Source of the DNA: Pseudomonadota bacterium
GTDB taxonomy: Bacteria > Pseudomonadota > Gammaproteobacteria > Burkholderiales > Thiobacillaceae
Length of the DNA: 64,000 nucleotides
NCBI GenBank assembly: GCA_021802555.1
Contig: JAJZRU010000009.1
Coordinates: forward strand, 39,280 to 103,279
Reading direction: 5' to 3'
The translations under genes and the position numbers were made by a program. Shown one piece after another: positions 28,827-37,414 of this stretch. Below the pieces are notes generated by a model. That model saw only the letters and a list, made by a program, of their open reading frames with translations, had not been told where the DNA came from and did not search any database. Numbering within the stretch: the stretch's first letter is position 1; each line of letters opens with the position of its first letter.

Positions 28827-29864
28827 ATGGCGGGCGAATACACTCTTGCCCGCTTGGCGGAGCTGCTGGGAGGTGAAGTGGCGGGCGACGGCAGCGTCGT
28901 CATCCGCCAGGTGGCGCCGCCGGAGCGCGCCGGGCCGCAAGACATCGTCTTTGTGGCGCAGGCGCGCTATCTGGCCGCCTTGCAGAACAGCCGTGCCGGC
29001 GCCGTCATCCTGCCGCCGGAGGCGCGCGATGCCAGCGCCTTGCCGCGCATCGTCACCTCCAATCCCTATCTCTATTTTGCGCGCGTGAGCGCCTTGCTCA
29101 ATCCGCCCGTGCGCCCCGCGCCCGGGGTGCATGAGCGCGCCTGGGTGGCGAGCAGTGCGCGTCTGGGGGCGGATGTCAGCGTTGCCGCCGGCGCGGTGGT
29201 GGAAGAGGGGGCCGAGATCGGCGCCCGCACCGTGATAGGCGCCAATTGCGTCGTCGGGGCCGGCGTCGCCATGGGTGAAGATTGCACCTTGCATGCCGGT
29301 GCGGTGGTATACCACGGTTGCCGCATCGGCAGCCGGGTGGTCTTGCATGGCGGCGTGGTCATCGGCGCGGACGGCTTCGGTCTGGCCAACGATGCCGGCC
29401 GCTGGGTGAAGATTCCCCAGATCGGCCGCGTCGTCATCGGCGATGACGTCGAAGTCGGCGCCAACTCTACGATAGACCGCGGTGCGCTGGACGACACCGT
29501 GATCGGCGACGGGGTGAAGATGGACAATCTCGTGCAGATCGGCCACAACGTCAAGATCGGCGCCCACACGGCCATCGCCGCTTGCGTGGGCATCGCCGGA
29601 AGCACACACATCGGGGCCTATTGCCTGATCGGCGGGGCGGCCATGATCCAGGGCCACATCGAGATCGCCGACCGCGTCGTCATTTCTGCCGCCACGGCCA
29701 TCGGCAAGTCGCTGCGCGAGCCTGGCACCTACACCGGCATCTACCCTTCGGCTCGCCATCAGGACTGGCAAAGGAATGCCGTGCGCGTGCGCCACCTGGA
29801 TGAACTGGCCGAGCGGGTGAGAGCGCTGGAGAACCATCTGCAGACTCGGGGAAAACCTTCATGA
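28827..29864 (+). CDS. lpxD: UDP-3-O-(3-hydroxyacyl)glucosamine N-acyltransferase
   Basis: The third step of lipid A synthesis. The 345-residue protein has an N-terminal uridine-binding domain ('[20 protein letters not shown]') and a left-handed parallel beta-helix of hexapeptide repeats (for example '[18 protein letters not shown]'). The catalytic His is in '[19 protein letters not shown]', and a C-terminal helix follows. Its stop overlaps the fabZ start. Confidence 0.96.
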   Translation: MAGEYTLARLAELLGGEVAGDGSVVIRQVAPPERAGPQDIVFVAQARYLAALQNSRAGAVILPPEARDASALPRIVTSNPYLYFARVSALLNPPVRPAPGVHERAWVASSARLGADVSVAAGAVVEEGAEIGARTVIGANCVVGAGVAMGEDCTLHAGAVVYHGCRIGSRVVLHGGVVIGADGFGLANDAGRWVKIPQIGRVVIGDDVEVGANSTIDRGALDDTVIGDGVKMDNLVQIGHNVKIGAHTAIAACVGIAGSTHIGAYCLIGGAAMIQGHIEIADRVVISAATAIGKSLREPGTYTGIYPSARHQDWQRNAVRVRHLDELAERVRALENHLQTRGKPS

Positions 29865-30304
29865 ACACCATGGACATCCGGCAGGTCATGCAATACCTGC
29901 CGCATCGCTATCCATTCCTGCTGATCGACCGGGTGTTGGACTGGGAGCTCGACAAGCATATCGTGGCGCTCAAGAATGTCACGATGAACGAACCTTTCTT
30001 CCAGGGCCACTTCCCGCAGCACCCGGTGATGCCCGGCGTCCTGATCCTGGAGGCGATGGCCCAGGCCGCCGCCGTGCTGTCCTTCCGCAGCAGCGGCACG
30101 AAGCCGGGCGAGCACGGCATCGTCTATTTCGCCGGCATCGACGGCGCCCGTTTCAAGCGCCCGGTCGTACCGGGGGATCAGCTGATCATCCGTGCCGAGC
30201 TGCTGCGCAACATGAGAGGGGTATGGAAATACAAGGCGCGCGCCGAGGTGGCCGGCGAGCTGGCGGCGGAAGCCGAGCTCATGGCCGCGCTCAGGAAGCC
30301 CTGA
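29861..30304 (+). CDS. fabZ: 3-hydroxyacyl-[ACP] dehydratase FabZ
   Basis: A 147-residue hotdog-fold dehydratase of fatty-acid elongation. The active-site His is in '[12 protein letters not shown]' and the Glu in '[12 protein letters not shown]'; the N-terminus '[17 protein letters not shown]' is typical. It competes with LpxA for hydroxyacyl-ACP, and the two genes are neighbours here as in most Gram-negatives. Confidence 0.96.
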   Translation: MNTMDIRQVMQYLPHRYPFLLIDRVLDWELDKHIVALKNVTMNEPFFQGHFPQHPVMPGVLILEAMAQAAAVLSFRSSGTKPGEHGIVYFAGIDGARFKRPVVPGDQLIIRAELLRNMRGVWKYKARAEVAGELAAEAELMAALRKP

Positions 30305-30306
30305 TC

Positions 30307-31083
30307 ATGGCGAACGTACATTCTGCCGCCCTCGTCGAGGCGGGGGCCGTGCTCGGGGAGGGTGTGGAAATCGGCCCCTATGCACACATCGGACCGCATG
30401 TCGAAATCGGCGCCGGCACGCAAGTCGGCGCTCATGCGGTGATTGCCGGCCACACGCGCATCGGCGTCGGCAACCGCATCTTTCCGCAGGTATCGCTGGG
30501 CGGTCCGCCGCAGGACATGAAATACTCGGGCGAGCCGACGCGGCTGGAGATCGGCGACTACAACACCATACGGGAATTCTGCACCTGCAATACCGGCACC
30601 GTGCAGGACAAAGGCGTGACCACGGTGGGGTCCCACAACTGGATCATGGCCTACGTGCACATCGCCCACGACTGCGTGGTGGGCGACCACGTGGTCATGG
30701 CCAACGCCACCACCCTGGCCGGCCACGTCGAAATCGGCGACTGGGCCGTGCTGGGCGGCATGACGGGCGTGCATCAATTCTGCAAAATTGGCGCCCACGT
30801 CATCACCGCCGGCGGCTCCATCGTGCTCAAGGACATTCCGCCCTTCGTCATGGCCGCGGGCAATCCGGCCCGTGCCAATGGCATCAACAGCGAAGGCCTG
30901 CGGCGGCGCGGCTTGCCGGCGGAAGCCATCGAACGGGCGAGGCGCGCCTACAAGACGATTTATCGCGAGGGCCGGACGCTCGCGGAAGCGATGCAGCGCC
31001 TGGAGGCGGAGGCTGCGCAGTCGCCTGAGGTTGGCATGCTTCTGGATTTCCTGCGCCGGGTGGAGCGTGGCATCGTGCGCTGA
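30307..31083 (+). CDS. lpxA: UDP-N-acetylglucosamine acyltransferase
   Basis: The first step of lipid A synthesis, 258 residues. Hexapeptide-repeat beta-helix from residue 1 ('GVEIGPYAHIGPHVEIGAGT'), 'GGPPQDMKYSGEPT' for substrate binding, the catalytic His region 'VHIAHDCVVGDHVVMANAT' and a helical C-terminus ending in a basic stretch. It ends the rpsB-lpxA block. Confidence 0.96.
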   Translation: MANVHSAALVEAGAVLGEGVEIGPYAHIGPHVEIGAGTQVGAHAVIAGHTRIGVGNRIFPQVSLGGPPQDMKYSGEPTRLEIGDYNTIREFCTCNTGTVQDKGVTTVGSHNWIMAYVHIAHDCVVGDHVVMANATTLAGHVEIGDWAVLGGMTGVHQFCKIGAHVITAGGSIVLKDIPPFVMAAGNPARANGINSEGLRRRGLPAEAIERARRAYKTIYREGRTLAEAMQRLEAEAAQSPEVGMLLDFLRRVERGIVR

Positions 31084-31094
31084 GCCGGCGCTGC

Positions 31095-31129
31095 AAATTT
31101 TCGCCCGGGGCGAGAAAATTTGCTACAAT
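31095..31129 (+). promoter_or_regulatory. lpxA terminator-like palindrome and tRNA-Arg -10 box
   Basis: AAATTTTCGCCC pairs with GGGCGAGAAAATTT (31095-31121), flanked by A- and T-rich ends, and could stop lpxA transcription from either side. TACAAT at 31124-31129 lies 17 bp before the tRNA-Arg 5' end and is its probable -10 box; the -35 is not obvious. Confidence 0.5.
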
Positions 31130-31146
31130 CCAGCGCTCTTCACACA

Positions 31147-31223
31147 GCGCCCGTAGCTCAGTTGGATAGAGTACCTGGCTACGAACCAGGGGGTCGTGGG
31201 TTCGAATCCTGCCGGGCGCGCCA
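31147..31223 (+). tRNA. tRNA-Arg(ACG)
   Basis: A 77-nt tRNA with encoded CCA. Acceptor GCGCCCG/CGGGCGC and anticodon loop CUACGAA give anticodon ACG, read as ICG after deamination. Confidence 0.96.
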
Positions 31224-31280
31224 GCTACACCTTAACGGGTTGAAACCAAAAAATAATCAGCCCCGTCAGCAGTTGACTCA

Positions 31281-31320
31281 GCCGAAGCGCTGAGCCGCCT
31301 CACGCGGTTAAGCGCTCGGC
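31281..31320. repeat. 40-bp imperfect inverted repeat before the Lrp gene stop
   Basis: Arms GCCGAAGCGCTGAGCCGC and GCGGTTAAGCGCTCGGC surround CTCAC between tRNA-Arg and the convergent Lrp-family gene. It may act as a terminator in the convergent gap, although no good T-run follows on either strand. Confidence 0.45.
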
Positions 31321-31378
31321 GCGGAAAAAAACCTGAAAGCACAAACCGGCCTCGTCCGCCAGAGCATGCATCCCGCAA

Positions 31379-31840
31379 TCAAATCGGCAACGCTGTCTTG
31401 TCGACGACCCGGCGCAGCACGAAACTGGAGTGCACCCCGGTCACGCCGGCGATGCGCGTGATGTGCTTCAGCAGCAGCTCCTGATAGGCATCCATGTCGC
31501 GCACGACGACCTTGAGTTGGTAGTCGGCAGCCTGTCCTGTGATGAGCAGACATTCAAGGATCTCCGGGAGATTCCGGATCACCTTTTCGAAACCCTCGAA
31601 GCGTTCTGGCGTGTGCTTGTCCATGGAGATGTGGACCAGGGCCGTCAAGCTCAATCCCAGCGTCTTGGCGTCAAGCATTGCCCGATACCCCGCGATGATG
31701 CCGGCATCCTCCAGAGCGCGCACTCGGCGCAGGCAGGGCGAGGGCGACAGGCCGATGCGGTCGGCGAGCTCCTGGTTGCTCAGGCGGCCGTTGTCCTGAA
31801 GCCGGCGGAGAATTTGCAAATCGTAGCGATCAAGTTCCAT
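31379..31840 (-). CDS. Lrp/AsnC family transcriptional regulator
   Basis: A 153-residue Lrp-type protein. The N-terminal helix-turn-helix is 'LDRYDLQILRRLQDNGRLSN', then 'LADRIGLSPSPCLRRVRALE'. The C-terminal RAM/ligand domain includes 'MDKHTPERFEGFEKVI', 'LECLLITGQADYQL' (approximate) and 'VVRDMDAYQELLLKHI'. It is divergent from leuA across an AT-rich 166-bp gap and is a plausible leucine-responsive regulator of that gene. Confidence 0.92.
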   Translation of the reverse strand: MELDRYDLQILRRLQDNGRLSNQELADRIGLSPSPCLRRVRALEDAGIIAGYRAMLDAKTLGLSLTALVHISMDKHTPERFEGFEKVIRNLPEILECLLITGQAADYQLKVVVRDMDAYQELLLKHITRIAGVTGVHSSFVLRRVVDKTALPI

Positions 31841-32006
31841 TAGATTGCGATGCCATGATTGTGTTTGACATTAATTGCCATAATACATTAATTATTTGAA
31901 ATAATATTCCAAAAATATGCGCAGAATAGACTAATTTAGCAATCATTAGCCTCGCGTTCGCGCATAAGATGTCTCCAGAGAATATCGTGGCCATTGGAGA
32001 CCCGAA
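31841..32006. promoter_or_regulatory. AT-rich lrp-like/leuA divergent control region
   Basis: In contrast to the GC-rich surroundings, this gap is strongly A/T rich, as expected of Lrp-bent promoter DNA. On the plus strand TTGACA at 31864-31869 is followed after 17 bp by TTAATT, a possible leuA -35/-10 pair. Several short inverted AT motifs such as ATTAATTATTTGAAATAAT lie downstream. Confidence 0.5.
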
Positions 32007-33704
32007 ATGTTGCAAGCGCCAGCCCGCAAATACCGTCCGTTCCCGCCCGTCGGCCTGACCGGCCGCCAGTGGCCGAACCGGGTGCACACGCATCCGCCGA
32101 TCTGGATGAGCACCGACCTGCGCGACGGCAACCAGGCCTTGTTTGAGCCGATGGACGTGGCGCGCAAGATGCGAATGTTCCGCACCTTGTGCGACATCGG
32201 CTTCAAGGAGATAGAAGTCGCTTTCCCCTCGGCTTCGCAAACCGATTTTGATTTCGTGCGTGAGCTGATCGAGGGCGGCTCCATTCCGGGCGATGTGACC
32301 ATCGAAGTGCTCACCCAGGCGCGCGAACACCTCATCCGCCGCACCATGGAATCGCTGCGCGGTGCGCGCCGGGCCATCGTGCATGTCTACAACGCCACCT
32401 CGCAGTCCTTCCGTGACATCGTGTTCGGCATGACCCGTGCGCAGGTGATAGACATGGCCGTGTCTGCGGTCCGTCTCATCCGCGAGCTGGCGGATGCACA
32501 GCCGGAAACCGCGTGGGTGCTGGAATACAGCCCGGAGACTTTCAGCGGTACCGAGCTGGATTTCGCCAAGGAGATCTGCGACGCGGTCACTGCCGCATGG
32601 GGCGCGACGCCGGACGACAAGGTCATACTCAATCTTCCCGGCACGGTGGAAATGGCCACGCCCAACATCTATGCCGACCAGATCGAATGGATGCACCGCC
32701 ATCTTGCCCGACGCGACAGCGTCATCCTCAGCGTGCATCCGCACAACGACCGCGGTACCGCCGTCGCTGCCGCCGAATTGGCCATGCTCGCCGGCGCCGA
32801 GCGCGTCGAGGGCTGCTTGTTCGGCAACGGCGAGCGCACCGGCAACGTCGACCTCGTCACGCTCGCGCTCAACCTCTATACCCAGGGCATCGCGCCGGGG
32901 TTGGATTTCTCCGATATCAACACCGTCGCGCGCACGGCCGAGGACTGCACCCAGTTGCCTATCCACCCGCGCCACCCCTATGTCGGCGACCTCGTCTTCA
33001 CCGCTTTCTCGGGTTCGCACCAGGACGCGATCAAAAAGGGCTTCGCCGCGCAGCAGCCGGATGCGCCGTGGAGCGTGCCCTATCTGCCCATCGATCCAGC
33101 CGACCTCGGCCGCGGCTACGACTCGGTGATCCGGGTCAACAGCCAGTCGGGCAAGGGAGGGGTCGCCTACCTGCTCGAAACCGTATACGGCATCGTCATG
33201 CCGCGCCGCCTGCAGATCGAGTTTTCGTCTGTCGTGCAGAACCATGCCGATCGCCACGGCGGTGAGATGGGCGCGGCAGACCTATGGGCGCTGTTTGCGC
33301 AAACTTATCTTCAAGCGGACGGGCGGGTGGGCTATCTCCGACATCACCTGTACGAGTGTGCAACGGGTCAGGGCGTCCGCTTGACGGTGGAGGTGGATGG
33401 CATCACCCGCATCGTCACCGGGGAGGGCAATGGCCCCATCGACGCCGCCGTACATGCCTTGCGCAGTATCGGCATCGAGCTTCAGGTGCGCGCCTATGAG
33501 GAGCGCTCCGTGGGCGGCAGCGCGGATGGCGGGGATGCGCCAGCCTGCGCCTTCGTCGAGGCGGTCCATGCCGGCGGCGGGCGGGAATGTTTTGGCGTGG
33601 GCATCGATGCCAATATCGTCACCGCCTCGATCAAGGCCTTGACCAGCGCAGCCTCGCGCATGAAGGAGCGAGCCCAAACAGCATTAGCCGGCGAGGCTGC
33701 CTAA
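32007..33704 (+). CDS. leuA: 2-isopropylmalate synthase (long, type 2)
   Basis: Condenses acetyl-CoA and 2-oxoisovalerate in the first committed step of leucine synthesis. The 565-residue protein has the TIM-barrel metal motifs '[16 protein letters not shown]' and '[16 protein letters not shown]', '[16 protein letters not shown]', and a C-terminal regulatory domain from about residue 430. The N-terminal '[17 protein letters not shown]' and the overall length match the actinobacterial-type enzyme rather than the E. coli type. Leucine feedback is expected from the C-terminal domain. Confidence 0.95.
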   Translation: MLQAPARKYRPFPPVGLTGRQWPNRVHTHPPIWMSTDLRDGNQALFEPMDVARKMRMFRTLCDIGFKEIEVAFPSASQTDFDFVRELIEGGSIPGDVTIEVLTQAREHLIRRTMESLRGARRAIVHVYNATSQSFRDIVFGMTRAQVIDMAVSAVRLIRELADAQPETAWVLEYSPETFSGTELDFAKEICDAVTAAWGATPDDKVILNLPGTVEMATPNIYADQIEWMHRHLARRDSVILSVHPHNDRGTAVAAAELAMLAGAERVEGCLFGNGERTGNVDLVTLALNLYTQGIAPGLDFSDINTVARTAEDCTQLPIHPRHPYVGDLVFTAFSGSHQDAIKKGFAAQQPDAPWSVPYLPIDPADLGRGYDSVIRVNSQSGKGGVAYLLETVYGIVMPRRLQIEFSSVVQNHADRHGGEMGAADLWALFAQTYLQADGRVGYLRHHLYECATGQGVRLTVEVDGITRIVTGEGNGPIDAAVHALRSIGIELQVRAYEERSVGGSADGGDAPACAFVEAVHAGGGRECFGVGIDANIVTASIKALTSAASRMKERAQTALAGEAA

Positions 33705-33760
33705 CGGACATGGCGAATCGCCGCCCCAAATCTTGAAACGCTCTTATCGCCCTGTCCGTT

Positions 33761-33840
33761 TCCCTCGCCCCGGCCCTCTCCCAAAGGGAGAGGGCGGTCA
33801 ATCCCTTCCCCCTCCGGGAGAAGGTGGCGCGCAGCGCCGG
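33761..33840. repeat. Dispersed palindromic repeat, copy 1
   Basis: An ~80-bp unit with three hairpins (CTCTCCCAAAGGGAGAG, CTCCGGGAG and GGCGCGCAGCGCC). A second copy in the same orientation is at 63025-63110. This is a common class of intergenic palindromic repeat in proteobacteria. Confidence 0.8.
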
Positions 33841-33915
33841 CAGCACTATGTCCGCCTGTTTGCCTCGCGTGTAGATGCATTCGGAGATGGCTTTCACGGT
33901 CTGCTTCCAAAGAGT

Positions 33916-33936
33916 TGTGTAGCAGACTGTGTAGCA
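33916..33936. repeat. Tandem TGTGTAGCA repeat, possible relic of an older integration
   Basis: Two copies of TGTGTAGCA, 12 bp apart start to start, just outside the left end of the element. Similar doubled motifs often sit beside tyrosine integrase genes as arm sites, but here no gene remains. Confidence 0.35.
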
Positions 33937-34013
33937 ACCAGAGTTGTCCAGCTATGGCTGAGGTACATGATCTCATTGAAAAACATGTACTTGGGTAGCG
34001 CTTTAGGGGGTAT

Positions 34014-34062
34014 TGGGGTGGCTGATGGGACTCGAACCCACGACAACAGGAATCACAATCCT
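34014..34062. repeat. attL: 49-bp tRNA-His fragment
   Basis: Identical to 50086-50134, the 3' half of tRNA-His (minus strand). The similarity stops in the anticodon stem, where the left copy reads CCTAAATTC and the right CCTGGACTC. It cannot make a tRNA. Confidence 0.95.
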
Positions 34063-34116
34063 AAATTCACAATGAATTAAAAGCCAGTGTTGGCGCGGCA
34101 TTCAGGCTGGTTGATG

Positions 34117-34154
34117 TATAATAAAAACCAATTTGGGGACAAATTGGGGACAGT
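34117..34154 (+). promoter_or_regulatory. Integrase promoter with GGGGACA operator pair
   Basis: A perfect TATAAT -10 (34117-34122) is followed by TGGGGACAAATTGGGGACAGT (34134-34154), two GGGGACA units 11 bp apart, directly before the integrase ATG. The same 21-bp block occurs at the right end, so a shared regulator or the integrase/excisionase probably binds here. Confidence 0.65.
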
Positions 34155-34160
34155 CACCAC

Positions 34161-35279
34161 ATGGCTACGATCAAGCAGCGCGACAATGGAAAATGGCAGG
34201 CGAAAATCCGGAAGCGCGGCGCCCAGGAATCCCGTGTTTTCGATTCTTATGATGACGCCGTGGCCTGGGCGGCCATTACCGAGTCAGAGATTGTTCGTGG
34301 GGTCTTCATCCCGCGTGAAGAAGCCGAGCGAACTACACTCAAGTCGGCTCTTGAGCGTTACCTTGCCGAGGTGACCGTCGGCAAGAAAGGCGCGGATCAG
34401 GAAACCTACAGAATTAATGGCACCTGGCTAAAGGACAAGCTCGCCAGGAAGTCCCTGGCTGCGTTGAGCGGCGCCGACTTCGCGGCGTGGCGTGACACCA
34501 GGCTCAAGGCGGGATATGCCCCAGCGTCAGTCAGAAACGATTTAGCCATCATCAGCCATCTGTTCTCGGTGGCTGCCAAGGAATGGGGCTTGCCGGTCAC
34601 CAACCCGGTCAAGAACATGCGCCTACCATCGGTCAACAATGCCCGCTCGCGGCGGCTATTGCCAGGCGAGGAAGAGGGGTTGCTTGAAGTGTTCGACGGC
34701 AAGGTGGTTGGTGAGCGATCGAACAAGCACGTCAAGGCGGTCGTTTTGTTCGCGCTTGAGACAGCCCTGCGGCAAGAGGAAATTATGTCATTGCAATGGC
34801 GCGATGTTGATATGAAAAAACGTGTCGCCACGGTGCGCGGCGGCGCAGATGAGAAGGGCACAAAAAACGGCGATAGGACGCGCGATGTTCCGCTGTCCAG
34901 CAGGGCGGTGGAAGTGCTGCAATCACTGGCGCGACCCATCAAGGGCGGGCTGGTGTTCCCGACCACGCTATCAGCGATCAAGCAGTCCTGGCAACGGGGT
35001 GTTGCTCGCGCGCGGCGGCTCTATGTGGAACGATGCGAAGAGGCTGGCGTCGAGCCGGATGATCGGCTTTTCGTGGATCTGCACTTCCACGATCTGCGCC
35101 ATGAGGCCACGTCGCGGTTGGCTGAGCGGCTGGCTCTACACGAGCTGATGAAGGTGACCGGGCACAGGGATACGCGGATGCTATCGCGGTACTACCATCC
35201 GAGGGCGGAAGATTTAGCGAAGAAGCTGGTTGACGGTAGCCACACGTATGCAAGTTTCCAAGATTCTCAACCCGGTTGA
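34161..35279 (+). CDS. Tyrosine-type site-specific integrase
   Basis: A 372-residue tyrosine recombinase. The N-terminal arm-binding part ('IKQRDNGKWQAKIRKRG') is followed by a SAM-like core-binding domain (about 55-155) and the catalytic domain with R204 ('TALRQEE'), H310-x-x-R313-H ('HDLRH'), G334-H335 and the nucleophile Y344/345 ('MLSRYYHP'). It lies 99 bp inside attL, as expected for an enzyme that recombines at the tRNA-His 3' end. All catalytic residues are intact. Confidence 0.95.
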   Translation: MATIKQRDNGKWQAKIRKRGAQESRVFDSYDDAVAWAAITESEIVRGVFIPREEAERTTLKSALERYLAEVTVGKKGADQETYRINGTWLKDKLARKSLAALSGADFAAWRDTRLKAGYAPASVRNDLAIISHLFSVAAKEWGLPVTNPVKNMRLPSVNNARSRRLLPGEEEGLLEVFDGKVVGERSNKHVKAVVLFALETALRQEEIMSLQWRDVDMKKRVATVRGGADEKGTKNGDRTRDVPLSSRAVEVLQSLARPIKGGLVFPTTLSAIKQSWQRGVARARRLYVERCEEAGVEPDDRLFVDLHFHDLRHEATSRLAERLALHELMKVTGHRDTRMLSRYYHPRAEDLAKKLVDGSHTYASFQDSQPG

Positions 35280-35299
35280 GCGCCACCTTGGGTGTGTTC

Positions 35300-35500
35300 C
35301 TATTTCTCTTGCCATGCAGTGATGGGTTGATCTGGCATGGCTTTTTTGAATATCTCAATCGAATCTGCCATCGCATGCTCCTGGGAGATGTAGATTGGTT
35401 TTCCGACTACCAATGGAGTTTCTTCTCCTTCTTGATAGACCTCGACAAAGTAGTGCCCCGAATTGGGATCAAAGACTGCTTCGATTCTGAACTTGGCCAT
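35300..35500 (-). CDS. Small hypothetical protein
   Basis: A 66-residue frame starting with MAKFRIEAVFDPNSGHYF. AAGGAA lies upstream of the doubled ATG at 35503/35500. The sequence alternates hydrophobic and polar residues like a small beta-sheet protein ('YFVEVYQEGEETPLVV') and ends in a helix. No family is recognised. It is convergent with the integrase and downstream of another hypothetical gene, probably in one transcript. Confidence 0.55.
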   Translation of the reverse strand: MAKFRIEAVFDPNSGHYFVEVYQEGEETPLVVGKPIYISQEHAMADSIEIFKKAMPDQPITAWQEK

Positions 35501-35522
35501 CATTTTCCTTTGAATTATTTGG

Positions 35523-35780
35523 TTAACAACCGAAAGTTGGCTTCCCAAACTTCGCTCGCAGCTCGGCAATTCTCTCCTTGTCGCCAATACGAGGTGTTTC
35601 AGTTTCTGTAATTTTCGCATCAGCACCTATGGCACCAACGTACACATGGCGACGTATCGTTAGTACGGCGTCACTTGGTATAGGCTCTTCAACACGAATT
35701 CCAAAATCGTGTTTGTAACTACCGTCCACCCACCCATTTGGAGTGAGGTGTACTTCTTCCCATTCGTCACTAGCTGACAT
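35523..35780 (-). CDS. Small hypothetical protein
   Basis: An 85-residue frame ('MSASDEWEEVHLTPNGWVDG') with an excellent ribosome site (AAGGAG) 7-8 nt before the ATG. No family is recognised. It is acidic in its N-terminal part and could be a small beta-barrel or immunity-like protein; that is a guess. It lies upstream of the 66-residue gene with a 22-bp gap. Confidence 0.6.
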   Translation of the reverse strand: MSASDEWEEVHLTPNGWVDGSYKHDFGIRVEEPIPSDAVLTIRRHVYVGAIGADAKITETETPRIGDKERIAELRAKFGKPTFGC

Positions 35781-35837
35781 TCGATTACTCCTTAGATGAT
35801 GTTGATGAAAGCGCCGAACGGCGGAATTTAGCGCCAG

Positions 35838-36251
35838 CTAGGCCGTCTTTGCAACGCGAGGGCGCCCACCTAGCTTTCCATTCTCACGGGAAGCGGCGGC
35901 CTTGGCAGATGATCTCGCATGCCCGCCGGCCCTGCCAAGCTTCGCGGCCATCCACTTGCGCGAGCCCATCACGCCTTCCATGAGCGCGGGGAGGTACAGG
36001 TCTACATCAATCTTTGGGAAGTGAAGGCCCAGGCCGCTAGGTGTCACCTCGATGGTCGATAGATCGCCCGCGCGGGCATGTTCCAGCCCCTGGGCAAGGA
36101 CTGTGGGAAAGGCCAGTTCCATGCCGTTACCCAGCGTCACCACCACCATTTTGCGAGACGCAACATAACGGGCGGAAACAGCCTGCCCGCCTTTGCGGTG
36201 GGATTCCATGCGCGCCTCGGCGCGCTTCATTTCGGTCTCAGTAATCATCAT
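35838..36251 (-). CDS. DUF2442-like protein (putative antitoxin partner)
   Basis: A 137-residue protein. The core 'VVVTLGNGMELAFPTVLAQG' and 'LSTIEVTPSGLGLHFPKIDV' match DUF2442. A basic C-terminal tail, 'ARSSAKAAASRENGKLGGRP', of the type seen in several antitoxins and DNA-binding proteins, follows. The start at 36251 (AAGGAA upstream) overlaps the DUF4160 stop by 14 nt. Paired DUF4160-DUF2442 genes are common in bacteria and suspected to be toxin-antitoxin or regulatory modules; function is not established. Confidence 0.7.
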   Translation of the reverse strand: MMITETEMKRAEARMESHRKGGQAVSARYVASRKMVVVTLGNGMELAFPTVLAQGLEHARAGDLSTIEVTPSGLGLHFPKIDVDLYLPALMEGVMGSRKWMAAKLGRAGGHARSSAKAAASRENGKLGGRPRVAKTA

Positions 36252-36486
36252 GATGTTCCTTCCATACCTTGCACAACTCGGCCAACTCGTTTTCAATTTG
36301 CCGGGCTATCCGGTTCAATTCCTGAACGGATAACCGGTAGCTCTCTCGCAGCTCAGGCGGCCCGCCAGGGCAGCACAAATTGAAAACCGCTTCACCATCC
36401 GGCCCGATAACATGGACATGTGCCGGGCGGTGATCGTTGGGATAGACCACCACCCGGTAACCGCCGAATGTGAGAATTGTTGGCAC
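36238..36486 (-). CDS. DUF4160 protein (putative toxin partner)
   Basis: An 82-residue protein beginning 'MPTILTFGGYRVVVYPNDH', with the family hallmark 'RPAHVHVIGPDGEAVFNL' and a helical C-terminus. DUF4160 proteins are small and usually encoded just before DUF2442, as here. No catalytic role is proven for them. Confidence 0.8.
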   Translation of the reverse strand: MPTILTFGGYRVVVYPNDHRPAHVHVIGPDGEAVFNLCCPGGPPELRESYRLSVQELNRIARQIENELAELCKVWKEHHDDY

Positions 36487-36515
36487 AGCTAATTATAACC
36501 TAGACGCTTGGGTTT

Positions 36516-36941
36516 TCAATCCTCACCCGGCATCATGATAGTGATGACCGGCTCCCCCTGGTCACCAGGCCCAGACATCATCTTGAGAGTCACCAGGCGG
36601 GGCCGTACACCACGGCCACCACGCGGGACGCGATAGAGCTGGAATTTGATCGGCTCGGCGCCACCACGACGGGCAGCAAGCCTGGCCATATAGACCACGT
36701 CCCAGAGGCGCCCTGACTCGTCCTGGTGGGTCTGGCGCCGGCTGTCGGCTTCTGACCAGGATACGCAGTCCTCAAACGCGGCACACGTCATAGCCACCGG
36801 CCATTTAAAGCCGGCTTCTCTGGCCACTTCGGACACGTCTACCAGCACGCCATCGGCGATGGCCTGGGCACGGCTGTAGGTGTGGATCGGCTCGCCGAAA
36901 ATTTCGGTCATGGATTGAACATGGTCGGGGTGGCTGTACAT
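36516..36941 (-). CDS. DUF6573-type plasmid-associated protein
   Basis: 141 residues from the ATG at 36941. The stretch 'MTEIFGEPIHTYSRAQAIAD', then 'GVLVDVSEVAREAGFKWPVA', is typical of a family found on plasmids and integrative elements (DUF6573 as I recall it), of unknown role. It ends in a proline/glycine-rich stretch with 'VTLKMMSGPGDQGEPVITIM'. AGGAG lies 12 nt upstream, a little far. Confidence 0.65.
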   Translation of the reverse strand: MYSHPDHVQSMTEIFGEPIHTYSRAQAIADGVLVDVSEVAREAGFKWPVAMTCAAFEDCVSWSEADSRRQTHQDESGRLWDVVYMARLAARRGGAEPIKFQLYRVPRGGRGVRPRLVTLKMMSGPGDQGEPVITIMMPGED

Positions 36942-37082
36942 GGTTTGTTTTCGCTCCTGTGGTTGATGGTTCGGTTTTAAAAACCTGCACCTTTGCGGAG
37001 CCGCCGTTCCCCACAGCGGGGGGCGGAGGGGGGAGAAAAACCGTGAACGACGAAAAAAGCGGAACTGCTTTCCGCCTTGTTT

Positions 37083-37281
37083 CTGCACCTCCGCATCGCC
37101 TCGCCCTTGCGCCCGCAGGCCGCGCCCCGCAAGGGTTCTGGCGGATCAGGGCTGGATGCAGGGCAGCGTGACAGAGCCCATGAAGCGCAGCGGAATGGGC
37201 GGCCCGTAGGGCTGGCGCGATGCCGTGCTCCCAGACCCCGCCAGAAAGCGGCTGGAGGGCCTGGGCGATGCGGAGGTGCAG
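37083..37281. other. Nested inverted-repeat element in a 473-bp gene-free gap
   Basis: An 18-bp perfect inverted repeat (CTGCACCTCCGCATCGCC at 37083-37100 and its complement at 37264-37281) encloses a second 9-bp pair (TTCTGGCGG at 37136-37144, CCGCCAGAA at 37238-37246). The interior is GC-rich. The gap 36942-37414 shows no convincing gene. The element could be a structured RNA, a single-strand initiation site of an IncQ-like replicon, or a remnant. Confidence 0.5.
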
Positions 37282-37351
37282 TGAGGCGGAAGATGATCGA
37301 CTTCGGCGTGACCCACGCGCAAGCGAAAAACCTTCGGCGCCAGCCTCCCCC

Positions 37352-37393
37352 TTGACTTGTTACAGCGTAACATTAGAATAGTTACAGCGTAAC
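37352..37393 (+). promoter_or_regulatory. Promoter with paired GTTACAGCGTAAC operators
   Basis: TTGACT (37352-37357) and AGAATA (37375-37380) are 17 bp apart. Identical 13-bp palindromes GTTACAGCGTAAC occupy the spacer (37359-37371) and the start-site region (37381-37393). Binding at both would block transcription of the small regulator just downstream, so autorepression is likely. Confidence 0.8.
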
Positions 37394-37414
37394 TATTTCT
37401 GGAAGGGGAAAAGC

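Larger units (their letters stand above)
33705..34013. other. Non-coding flank between leuA and the integrated element
   Basis: There is no gene in 33705-34013. It holds a dispersed repeat (33761-33840), a tandem TGTGTAGCA pair (33916-33936) and a palindrome GTACATGA...CATGTAC (33963-33990). It was probably the original sequence downstream of tRNA-His before the element inserted. Confidence 0.6.

Noticed and set aside
34014..34062. A second, pseudogenised tRNA-His gene
   Set aside because: The match to tRNA-His is perfect for exactly 49 nt and then stops abruptly; it is an att duplication made by integration rather than a decayed gene.
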